Of a stretch of DNA of 64,000 nt, positions 37,400 through 45,068 are shown in pieces. Below the pieces are notes generated by a model that saw only the letters and a list, made by a program, of their open reading frames with translations, had not been told where the DNA came from and ran no database searches. The position numbers and the translations under genes were made by a program. The first letter of the stretch is position 1, and each line of letters starts with the position of its first letter. The DNA comes from Burkholderia sp. BCC0506 (GTDB lineage Bacteria > Pseudomonadota > Gammaproteobacteria > Burkholderiales > Burkholderiaceae), in contig NZ_CADFEN010000003.1 of NCBI RefSeq assembly GCF_902833145.1, positions 1 through 64,000 on the forward strand. Reading direction: 5' to 3'.

Positions 37400-38275
37400 A
37401 TGATGCTCAGAAAACTCTTCGGCTTCGTCGCGACCGCCGTCATCCTTCTCGTCGCGATCCTGATCGGGCGCTCGCTGTGGGTGCACTACATGGACGATCC
37501 GTGGACGCGCGACGGGCGCGTGCGCGCCGAGATCGTCAACGTCGCGCCGGACGTGTCGGGCGCGATCGTCGAGCTGCCCGTGCATGACAACCAGCTCGTG
37601 AAGAAAGGCGACCTGATCATGCAGATCGATCCGTCGCATTACCAGATCGCGGTCGAGCAGGCGCAGGCGGCGGTGGCCGCCCGTCGCGCGGAACTGCAGA
37701 TGCGCCGCGACGACGCGGCCCGCCGCGCGGACCTCGATGCGCTCGTCGTGTCGAAGGAAAACCGCGAGAACGCGGCGCATAGCGCGTCGAGCGCCGATGC
37801 GCAGTACCAGCAGGCCCTCGCCGCGCTCGACGCCGCGAAGCTCAACCTCGAGCGCACGCGCGTCGTCGCGCCGGTCGACGGCTACATCACGAACCTGCAG
37901 ACCTTCAAGGGCAACTATGCGGTGGCCGGCCAGGCGAAGCTCGCGATCGTCGACAGCCACTCGTTCTGGGTCTACGGCTACTTCGAGGAAACCAAGCTGC
38001 CGCGCGTGAAGATCGGCGCGCCGGCCGAAATGCGGCTGATGAGCGGCGGCGTGATGAAGGGCCACGTCGAGAGCATCTCGCGCGGCATCTACGATCGCGA
38101 CAACCCGCAAAGCCGCGACCTCGTCGCGGACGTGAACCCGACCTTCAACTGGGTGCGCCTCGCGCAGCGCGTGCCGGTGCGCATCAAGATCGACGAAGTG
38201 CCGGCCGACGTGGTGCTGTCGGCGGGCACGACCTGCACGGTCATCGTCGATCCGGACAAGCAGAAGAAGTCGTAA
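37400..38275 (+). CDS. HlyD-family periplasmic adaptor of the efflux system (AaeA-like)
   Basis: A 291-residue membrane fusion protein: one N-terminal helix (about 5-27), the biotinyl-lipoyl-like halves (NVAPDVSGAIVELPVHDNQLVKKGD, quoted in part; VVAPVDGYITNLQ), a short alpha-hairpin between them and a beta-barrel domain with GYFEETKLPRVKIG. The layout and size match AaeA. It links the FUSC pump to the outer-membrane factor. It starts 12 bp after the DUF1656 gene and ends the operon 21 bp from the convergent chemoreceptor gene. Confidence 0.92.
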   Translation: MMLRKLFGFVATAVILLVAILIGRSLWVHYMDDPWTRDGRVRAEIVNVAPDVSGAIVELPVHDNQLVKKGDLIMQIDPSHYQIAVEQAQAAVAARRAELQMRRDDAARRADLDALVVSKENRENAAHSASSADAQYQQALAALDAAKLNLERTRVVAPVDGYITNLQTFKGNYAVAGQAKLAIVDSHSFWVYGYFEETKLPRVKIGAPAEMRLMSGGVMKGHVESISRGIYDRDNPQSRDLVADVNPTFNWVRLAQRVPVRIKIDEVPADVVLSAGTTCTVIVDPDKQKKS

Positions 38276-38296
38276 ACGCCGGGGCGCGCCGCACGC

Positions 38297-39970
38297 TCAG
38301 TGCGCGATGCGAAAACGCCCGACCAGCGCCTTCAATGCCTGCGCCTGCTCGTCGAGCGCGTTCGCGGCCGCGGCCGCCTGTTCGACGAGCGCGGCGTTCT
38401 GCTGCGTGCCGGCATCCATCTGCGTGACCGCGCGGCCGATCTCGTCGATCCCCGCGCTCTGCTCGTCCGACGCCGCCGAAATCTCGCCGATGATGTCGGT
38501 CACGCGCTTGACCGCCCGCACCACGTCATCCATCGTGCGGCCCGCGTCGTGCGCGAGCGCGGCGCCGTTGGCCACGCGCTCGACCGACGCGCCGATCAGT
38601 TCCCGAATCTCCTTGGCCGCGGTCGCCGAGCGCTGCGCGAGCAGCCGCACCTCGCCGGCGACCACCGAGAAACCGCGCCCCTGCTCGCCGGCCCGGGCGG
38701 CCTCGACCGCCGCATTCAACGCGAGGATGTTGGTCTGGAACGCGATCCCCTCGATCGTGCCGATGATGTCGCGGATGTTCTTCGCGCTGTCGTCGATCTC
38801 GCTCATCGTCGCGACCACGCGCCCGACGACCTCCCCGCCCGTCTCCGCCACCGCCGACGCATTGGCCGCGAGCGTGCTCGCCTGCCGCGCGTTCTCGGCG
38901 TTCTGCCGCACGGTCGACGTGAGCTGCTCCATGCTGGCCGCGGTGCGCTCGAGCGCGACCGCCTGCTGCTCCGTGCGCCGCGACAGGTCGAGGTTGCCGG
39001 TCGAGATTTCGCCGGACGCGGCCGCGATGGCCTCGGCGCTCACCGCGATCTCGCCGACGGTCGCCGCGAGCCCCGTCTGCATCTCGGCCAGCGCGCGCAC
39101 CATGCTGTCGCGGTCGTGCCGGCCGAGCGCGATCGGCCGGGTCAGGTCGCCGCGCGCGATGTCCGCGGCAATCTCCTTCGCATACGCGGGCTCGCCGCCG
39201 AGCTGCGACGCGAGGCGCCGCACGACGCGCTCGGCGATCGCGACGGCCAGCACGATCAGCGCGGCCGTCATCGCCGCGATCATCGCGAACGACGACGAAA
39301 AAATGGTCGCGGACGCATCGAGCGTCGCCTTCGACTTTTCTCCGCGCGTCTTCACGAGTTCGGCGACGAGCTTTTCGAGCTTGCCGGTTTCGACCAGCAG
39401 CGACACGTCCTGCGTGCCGACCTGCCAGTTCATCTGCGACAGATCGAGCGGCTGCGCGCGCACCAGCGTGACGAAATCGCGCAGATGCGTGCTCCACGTA
39501 CCGACCGCCGTCGAGAACGCGTGCAGCCGCGCGGAATCGCCGGCGTCGGCCGGATCCGCATAGCGCTGCAGCGTGCCGAGCGCCTGGCCGATCGACGCGA
39601 GCCCCGCGCTCACGTCGGCGCCGAGTTCGTCGCGCTCCTTCGCGGTGGTCGCGGTCAGCAGCATCTTCTGCGCGCGGCTCGCGCGCAGCACCTCGGCCCG
39701 CACCTCCGCCGCCGCCCGGCTCGCGACGTGGCCCTGCTCGTAGACCGACGCGATCGACGCGTTCAGCCGGCTGATCTGCCACAGCGAAAACACGCCGATC
39801 GCAAGCGTGCCGGCCAGCAGGATCGCGAAGGCGGCACGCAACGTCGCCTTGACGGTCCACGGCCGGCGCGTGCGACGCGCCGCGCGCGCACGCCGAGCGG
39901 CGCGACCGGCGGCGACGTCGGGTGCGGCGGCTGCCGCACCGGGCTGTGGGTGCAAAGATGCTGCTTTCAT
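38297..39970 (-). CDS. methyl-accepting chemotaxis protein
   Basis: A 557-residue chemoreceptor. A basic Ala/Arg-rich N-terminal region leads into TM1 (about 44-66); a periplasmic four-helix-bundle-like ligand domain follows to about 225; TM2 (about 228-248), HAMP domain (about 250-305) and the long coiled-coil signalling domain complete it. The hairpin tip [28 protein letters not shown] (quoted in part) is the hallmark of receptors that dock CheA/CheW. It lacks an NWETF-type C-terminal tail, so it should depend on other receptors for CheR/CheB recruitment. The ligand is unknown. Confidence 0.93.
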   Translation of the reverse strand: MKAASLHPQPGAAAAAPDVAAGRAARRARAARRTRRPWTVKATLRAAFAILLAGTLAIGVFSLWQISRLNASIASVYEQGHVASRAAAEVRAEVLRASRAQKMLLTATTAKERDELGADVSAGLASIGQALGTLQRYADPADAGDSARLHAFSTAVGTWSTHLRDFVTLVRAQPLDLSQMNWQVGTQDVSLLVETGKLEKLVAELVKTRGEKSKATLDASATIFSSSFAMIAAMTAALIVLAVAIAERVVRRLASQLGGEPAYAKEIAADIARGDLTRPIALGRHDRDSMVRALAEMQTGLAATVGEIAVSAEAIAAASGEISTGNLDLSRRTEQQAVALERTAASMEQLTSTVRQNAENARQASTLAANASAVAETGGEVVGRVVATMSEIDDSAKNIRDIIGTIEGIAFQTNILALNAAVEAARAGEQGRGFSVVAGEVRLLAQRSATAAKEIRELIGASVERVANGAALAHDAGRTMDDVVRAVKRVTDIIGEISAASDEQSAGIDEIGRAVTQMDAGTQQNAALVEQAAAAANALDEQAQALKALVGRFRIAH

Positions 39971-40108
39971 CGATCTATCCCCGTATTGATCACGCTGCCG
40001 GAAAGGTCGGTTCCGGCTTCCCGCGACGGCTGGCCATGCCGCGCGTCCTGCCCCCTGCCCGGCGGGTAGCCGGTGCCGGGCGCGGCGCGCCTGTTGTCAT
40101 TGGGTCGT

Positions 40109-40135
40109 TCTACGGCCATCGCCGCCATTTCTTGA
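40109..40135 (-). promoter_or_regulatory. possible sigma-28 (FliA) promoter of the chemoreceptor gene
   Basis: On the minus strand TCAAGAAA (40135-40128), an 11-bp spacer and GCCGTAGA (40116-40109) resemble the flagellar consensus TAAAGTTT-N11-GCCGATAA. Match is partial; leader length would be about 130 nt. Confidence 0.35.
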
Positions 40136-40268
40136 GTCCGGTAAAACACCGCCCGGCCCCGGGCGCGCGCCCGCGGACGGGCCGACACGCCGCCAGCGTT
40201 ATACCCGTCCAAAAAAGCATGCACCGCCGAACCGTCACACGAATGTCCGATTCAAGACAAAACTTGGC

Positions 40269-40297
40269 CTGACATTCTCGATGCGCCACATTACACT
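40269..40297 (+). promoter_or_regulatory. putative sigma-70 promoter of the Fsr-type gene
   Basis: CTGACA (40269-40274) and TACACT (40292-40297) are separated by 17 bp, about 80 bp ahead of the start codon. Confidence 0.5.
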
Positions 40298-40375
40298 TCT
40301 TTGACGCATCAACGAATCAAAAAACGCGCCGATCCCCAACAGAGCGCGCCCGTCACCTCAACTCGTTCAGCTCAC

Positions 40376-41614
40376 ATGGAAACCCGCCTCGACTCCGGAT
40401 CCGTCGGCGCAGCCGCCGCCCAGCCGTCCGCACCGACCGTCGCCCGTACCGTCTACCCGGTGCTCGGCGCGATCAGCTTCTCGCACATGCTCAACGACAT
40501 GATCCAGTCGTTGATCCTCGCGATCTACCCGATGCTCAAGAGCCAGTTCGCGCTGTCGTTCGCGCAGATCGGCCTGATCACGCTCACGTACCAGATCACC
40601 GCGTCGCTGCTGCAGCCGCTCGTCGGCCTCTACACCGACAAGCGTCCGAAGCCGTATTCGCTGCCGGTCGGCATGGGCTTCACGCTCGCGGGGCTGCTGC
40701 TGATGTCGGTGGCGCCGAACTTCCCGATGCTGCTGGTGGCCGCGGCGCTCGTCGGCTGCGGCTCGTCGGTGTTCCATCCCGAATCGTCGCGGGTCGCGCG
40801 GATGGCGTCGGGCGGCCAGCACGGGCTCGCGCAATCGGTGTTCCAGGTGGGCGGCAACGCAGGCTCCGCGCTCGGGCCGCTGCTCGCCGCGCTCGTGATC
40901 ATTCCGCACGGCCAGCACAGCATCGCGTGGTTCTCGGCGGCCGCGCTCGTCGCGATGATCGTGCTCACGCAGATCGGCCACTGGTACAAGAAGCATCCGT
41001 CGATGAAGAAGAAGGCCGCCTCGGCCGGCCACCCGACGCTGTCGCGCGGCCGCGTGATGGGCGCGATGGGCGTGCTGGTGCTGCTCGTGTTCTCGAAGTA
41101 CTTCTATCTCGCGAGCATCAACAGCTATTTCACGTTCTACCTGATCGACAAGTTCCACCTGTCGGTGCAGGCCGCGCAGATCCACCTGTTCGTGTTCCTC
41201 GCGGCGGTGGCGGCCGGCACGCTGATCGGCGGCCCCGTCGGCGACCGCATCGGCCGCAAGTACGTGATCTGGGTGTCGATCCTCGGCGTCGCGCCGTTCA
41301 CGATGCTGCTGCCGTACGCAAACCTGTTCTGGACGAGCGTGCTGACCGTGATCATCGGCGTCGTGCTGGCGTCGGCGTTCGCCGCGATCCTCGTCTATGC
41401 GACGGAGCTGATGCCCGGCAAGGTCGGGATGGTCGCGGGCCTGTTCTTCGGCTTCGCATTCGGCCTGGGCGGCGTCGGCGCGGCCGTGCTCGGCCAGCTC
41501 GCCGATGCGACGAGCATCCCGTTCGTCTACAAGGTGTGCTCGTTCCTGCCGCTGATCGGCGTGCTGACGGTGTTCCTGCCGAACCTCGAAAGCAGCCGGC
41601 GCAAGCGGGCATGA
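40376..41614 (+). CDS. fsr: MFS exporter, fosmidomycin resistance (Fsr) type
   Basis: A 413-residue, 12-helix major facilitator. The helix 2-3 loop carries GLYTDKRPKPYSLPVGM (quoted in part), and VGCGSSVFHPESSRVARMASGG with GLAQSVFQVGGNAGSALGP are the signature blocks of the Fsr subfamily (quoted in part), which exports fosmidomycin and similar compounds. The natural substrate is unknown. The ATG at 40376 begins the conserved region; no strong SD is seen. It appears monocistronic, ending 72 bp from the convergent mtnN-like gene. Confidence 0.88.
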   Translation: METRLDSGSVGAAAAQPSAPTVARTVYPVLGAISFSHMLNDMIQSLILAIYPMLKSQFALSFAQIGLITLTYQITASLLQPLVGLYTDKRPKPYSLPVGMGFTLAGLLLMSVAPNFPMLLVAAALVGCGSSVFHPESSRVARMASGGQHGLAQSVFQVGGNAGSALGPLLAALVIIPHGQHSIAWFSAAALVAMIVLTQIGHWYKKHPSMKKKAASAGHPTLSRGRVMGAMGVLVLLVFSKYFYLASINSYFTFYLIDKFHLSVQAAQIHLFVFLAAVAAGTLIGGPVGDRIGRKYVIWVSILGVAPFTMLLPYANLFWTSVLTVIIGVVLASAFAAILVYATELMPGKVGMVAGLFFGFAFGLGGVGAAVLGQLADATSIPFVYKVCSFLPLIGVLTVFLPNLESSRRKRA

Positions 41615-41676
41615 CGAACGACGAGCCGCGGCATGCACGCCGCGGCCCGTCGGATGCTGCGAATGGAGAATGGTTC

Positions 41677-41699
41677 GACGGCGGCTTCAGGCCGCCGTC
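41677..41699 (-). repeat. hairpin enclosing the mtnN stop codon
   Basis: GACGGCGGC (41677-41685) pairs with GCCGCCGTC (41691-41699), and the 5-nt loop contains part of the stop codon of the mtnN-like gene (41687-41689). It lacks a T tract, so it is not a typical intrinsic terminator. Confidence 0.5.
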
Positions 41700-42484
41700 G
41701 TCGCATGCAGCGTCAGGAAACGCTTGAGGATGCCGGACGAATAGCTGCTCGCGATCGCCGACAGGAAGTGCGAGAACGACTGCGTCGCGTGATCGTCGGC
41801 CGTATCGGAAATCGTGCGCACGAGCGCGAACGGCACGTCGTGTTCCGCGCATACCTGCGCGATCGCCGCGCCTTCCATCTCGACCGCGAGCGCGTCCGGC
41901 AGCGCGTCGCGCAGCGCGAGCACTTCCCGCTCGCTCGACACGAAGCGGTCGCCGCTGATGACGAGCCCCGCGTGCAGCGCCGCGCCGGCAAGCCCGAAGC
42001 GCTCGGCGAACTGGGCCCCCTCTTCCTCGATGAACCGCACACACGCTGCCCGCAAGCGGGCCGTCAGCGCCGCATCGGTCGCGAAGCGCGTGATGCCGAG
42101 CAGCGGCACCTCGTAGCGCGGAAAGAGCGGCGACGCGTCGAGATCGTGCTGCAAAAGCGTATCGGCCACGACCACGTCGCCGACCCGCACCGTGCGCGAC
42201 ACGCCGCCCGCGACACCGGTGAACACCACGCCCGACACGCCGAACACGTGGATCAGCGCGCTGACCGTCGCGGCGGCCGCGACCTTGCCGATCCGCGCAA
42301 GCGTGACGACGCAGGCCGCGCCGTGCACGGTGCCGACGTGATAATCGCGGCGACCGAGCGTGACCGTCCTCATCGCGCCGTCGGCGCGCATCTCGGCGAT
42401 CAGGTCGCCGAGTTCCTCGGGCAGCGCGGCCAGAATGCCGAGCGGACGGGCGGCGGGCGTCACCATCGTGTCGACGTCCATCAT
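41687..42484 (-). CDS. mtnN: 5'-methylthioadenosine/S-adenosylhomocysteine nucleosidase-like protein
   Basis: A 265-residue nucleoside phosphorylase-fold enzyme. It should cleave adenine from methylthioadenosine and S-adenosylhomocysteine, products of polyamine, autoinducer and methylation pathways. Signatures: GILAALPEELGDLI near the start, FTGVAGGVSRTVRVGDVVVA, AVEMEGAAIAQVC with the substrate-binding Glu, and the catalytic Asp in RTISDTADD. It is about 30 residues longer than E. coli MtnN. The start ATG overlaps the uvrD stop by four bases (42481-42484), implying coupled translation. A purine-specific phosphorylase relative cannot be excluded. Confidence 0.85.
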   Translation of the reverse strand: MMDVDTMVTPAARPLGILAALPEELGDLIAEMRADGAMRTVTLGRRDYHVGTVHGAACVVTLARIGKVAAAATVSALIHVFGVSGVVFTGVAGGVSRTVRVGDVVVADTLLQHDLDASPLFPRYEVPLLGITRFATDAALTARLRAACVRFIEEEGAQFAERFGLAGAALHAGLVISGDRFVSSEREVLALRDALPDALAVEMEGAAIAQVCAEHDVPFALVRTISDTADDHATQSFSHFLSAIASSYSSGILKRFLTLHATTAA

Positions 42485-44844
42485 TCCACCGCCTGCAGTT
42501 TCGCGACCGCGAGCGCGAGCCATTTCTCGCCGTGGCGCTTGAACTTCACCTGCGCCTTCGCATCGGTGCCGTTGCCCTCGAGCGCGGTGACCGTACCTTC
42601 GCCGAATTTCGTATGGAACACCTGCTGGCCGACCCGGAAGCCGGTGCCGGCCGCGCGCTGCTTGTCCGCGAACGCGGGCAGCGGCGCGGTCACGGCCGCA
42701 TCGACGATCTGTTCGCGACTGCCGCCGCCCGGCCGCGCGAACCAGTCGCGCCCGTAGCCGGCATTGTCCGAACGCCCGCCCCAGCGCGACCCGGCCTCGA
42801 CCTTCGGCGTGAGCCACTTCAGCACGTGCTCCGGCAGTTCGTCGAAGAAGCGCGAGCGCACGTTGTAGCGCGTCTGGCCGTGCAGCATCCGGCTTTGCGC
42901 GAACGACAGGTAGAGCCGCTCCTTCGCGCGCGTGATCGCGACGTACATCAGCCGGCGCTCTTCCTCGAGGCCGTCCGATTCGAGCACGCTGTTCTCGTGC
43001 GGGAACAGCCCTTCCTCGAGCCCCGTGATGAACACGGCCGAGAATTCGAGCCCCTTCGCCGCATGCACGGTCATCAGCTGCACGGCGTCCTGGCCGGCCT
43101 GCGCCTGGTTGTCGCCGGCCTCCAGCGACGCATGCGACAGGAAGCCGGCGAGCGGCGTCATCGTGTCGGGGTTCTGGGCGGGGTCGGCGGGCGACGCCGG
43201 ATCCAGCACGTCGACCGCCGGATCGTCCGCGTCCGTGCCGAGCTCGGGCACGGCGATCGCGCCCGCGCGCAGCGGGATCGAGCGGGCCGGCGTGTCGAGC
43301 CCGTAGCCTTCCTCGGCGATGAACGCGGTGGCCGCGTTCACGAGTTCCTGCAGGTTTTCGAGGCGATCCTGGCCTTCGCGCTCGCCCTGGTAGAAATCGG
43401 CGAGGCCGCTCGCGCGCACGATGTGCTCGACGGTGTCGGGCAGGTTCAGGTGCTGCGTGTCGGCGCGCATCTTCGCGATCAGGTTCGCGAACCCGCCGAG
43501 GCTCGTGCCGGCCTTGCCGGTCACGTACGGAATCGCGGCGGCCATCGAGCAGCCGTACAGCCGCGCGGCGTCGGCCAGTTGCTCGATCGAGCGCGCGCCG
43601 ATGCCGCGGGTCGGGAAATTGACGACGCGTGCGAACGCGGTGTCGTCGTTCGGGTTGTCGATCAGGCGCAGGTACGCGAGCGCATGCTTCACTTCCTGCC
43701 GCTCGAAAAAGCGCAGGCCGCCGTACACGCGGTACGGAATGCCCGACGACATCAGCGTGTGCTCGATCGAACGCGACTGCGCGTTGCTGCGGTACAGGAC
43801 GGCCACTTCGCTGCGCGCCATGCCGGTATTGATCAGCGAACGGATTTCCTCGACGATCCAGCCGGCTTCCTGCGAATCGGTGCTGGCTTCGTACACGCGC
43901 ACGGGCTCGCCGTGGCCGGCATCGGTGCGCAGGTTCTTGCCGAGCCGGTGCGCGTTGTTCGAGATCAGCTGGTTCGCGGCGTCGAGGATGTTGCCGTGCG
44001 ACCGGTAGTTCTGCTCGAGCTTGATCAGGTTGCGCACGCGGAATTCGTCTTCGAAGTCGCGCATGTTGCCGACGTTCGCGCCGCGGAACGCGTAGATCGA
44101 CTGGTCGTCGTCGCCGACCGCGAAGATCGCGTTCTGGCCGCCCGCGAGCATCTTGAGCCACGCGTACTGCAGCTTGTTGGTGTCCTGGAACTCGTCGACG
44201 AGGATATGCCGGAAGCGCGCCTGGTAGTGCGCGCGCAGCGGCGCGTTGTACGCGAGCAGCTCGTAGCAGCGCAGCAGCAGCTCGGGGAAATCGACGACGC
44301 CTTCGCGCTGGCACTGCTGGTCGTACGCCTGGTACAGCTCGACGAACTTGCGGTTGAAGTTGTCGGTCGCGTCGACCTTGTCCGGGCGCAGCCCCTGCTC
44401 CTTCGCGTTGTTGATGAAGTACTGGACGTTCTTCGGCGGGTACTTTTCGTCGTCGACGTTCGCCGCCTTCATCAGCCGCTTGATCGCGGACAGCTGGTCG
44501 GCCGTGTCGAGGATCTGGAAGGTCTGCGGCAGGCCGGCGTCGCGCCAGTGCGTGCGCAGCATCCGGTTGCACAGGCCGTGGAACGTGCCGATCCACATCC
44601 CGCGCGTGTCGATCGGCATCATCGCCGACAGGCGCGCCATCATCTCGCGCGCGGCCTTGTTCGTGAAGGTGACGGCGAGCACGGTGGGCGGCGACGCATA
44701 GCCCTGCTGGATCAGCCACGCGATGCGCGTGATCAGCACGCGGGTCTTGCCGCTGCCCGCCCCGGCAAGGATCAGCGCCGGTTCGTTCGGCAACGTGACG
44801 GCGGCGAGTTGTTCGGGGTTCAGATTGGCGAGCAGATCGGGCAT
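42481..44844 (-). CDS. uvrD: UvrD/PcrA-type DNA helicase
   Basis: Superfamily 1 3'-5' helicase of nucleotide excision and mismatch repair. The 787-residue protein has motif I AGAGSGKT (about 27-34), motif Ia FTNKAA, motif II DEFQDTN, motif III GDDDQSIYAFRGA, motif IV EQNYRS, motif V MTVHAAKGLEF and motif VI YVAITRAKERL. A short C-terminal Tudor-like domain (VGQQVFHTKFGEGTV) may contact RNA polymerase as in PcrA/UvrD. The ATG at 44844 gives the standard MPDLLANLN start. A TATAAT element (44889-44884) lies about 40 bp upstream. Confidence 0.96.
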   Translation of the reverse strand: MPDLLANLNPEQLAAVTLPNEPALILAGAGSGKTRVLITRIAWLIQQGYASPPTVLAVTFTNKAAREMMARLSAMMPIDTRGMWIGTFHGLCNRMLRTHWRDAGLPQTFQILDTADQLSAIKRLMKAANVDDEKYPPKNVQYFINNAKEQGLRPDKVDATDNFNRKFVELYQAYDQQCQREGVVDFPELLLRCYELLAYNAPLRAHYQARFRHILVDEFQDTNKLQYAWLKMLAGGQNAIFAVGDDDQSIYAFRGANVGNMRDFEDEFRVRNLIKLEQNYRSHGNILDAANQLISNNAHRLGKNLRTDAGHGEPVRVYEASTDSQEAGWIVEEIRSLINTGMARSEVAVLYRSNAQSRSIEHTLMSSGIPYRVYGGLRFFERQEVKHALAYLRLIDNPNDDTAFARVVNFPTRGIGARSIEQLADAARLYGCSMAAAIPYVTGKAGTSLGGFANLIAKMRADTQHLNLPDTVEHIVRASGLADFYQGEREGQDRLENLQELVNAATAFIAEEGYGLDTPARSIPLRAGAIAVPELGTDADDPAVDVLDPASPADPAQNPDTMTPLAGFLSHASLEAGDNQAQAGQDAVQLMTVHAAKGLEFSAVFITGLEEGLFPHENSVLESDGLEEERRLMYVAITRAKERLYLSFAQSRMLHGQTRYNVRSRFFDELPEHVLKWLTPKVEAGSRWGGRSDNAGYGRDWFARPGGGSREQIVDAAVTAPLPAFADKQRAAGTGFRVGQQVFHTKFGEGTVTALEGNGTDAKAQVKFKRHGEKWLALAVAKLQAVE

Positions 44845-44883
44845 GGAGCGGCAGCTGACGGGCGAGAAAAATGCGGACCCGAC

Positions 44884-44889
44884 ATTATA
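44884..44889 (-). promoter_or_regulatory. -10 element upstream of uvrD
   Basis: A perfect minus-strand TATAAT sits 40 bp ahead of the uvrD start; no good -35 hexamer is found at 16-18 bp. Confidence 0.45.
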
Positions 44890-45015
44890 AGTCGGCCGCG
44901 CGATGCCGTTTCCGATCCGTTCGGCCGCCCGTGGCGCGCACCTTGCTCGCGCGTTGCCGGCGCGCGCCGACGGGCCCGCGCCGGCCAGGCGATGGCTGGC
45001 CGATGGGCATCCATT

Positions 45016-45021
45016 TATAAT
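45016..45021 (+). promoter_or_regulatory. -10 element upstream of valS
   Basis: A perfect TATAAT lies 48 bp ahead of the valS start codon; the -35 region (TGGCTG at 44993-44998) is weak. Confidence 0.5.
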
Positions 45022-45068
45022 TGTCAGATTCGGCATCCAATTCACGCATTTTTCGGCAGATTTCCAAC

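Larger units (their letters stand above)
39971..40375. other. divergent intergenic region, chemoreceptor / Fsr
   Basis: This 405-bp gap holds no convincing gene. It contains a sigma-70-like promoter for the MFS gene (40269-40297), a sigma-28-like candidate for the chemoreceptor (40109-40135) and a GC-rich inverted repeat near 40160-40185. Confidence 0.6.
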
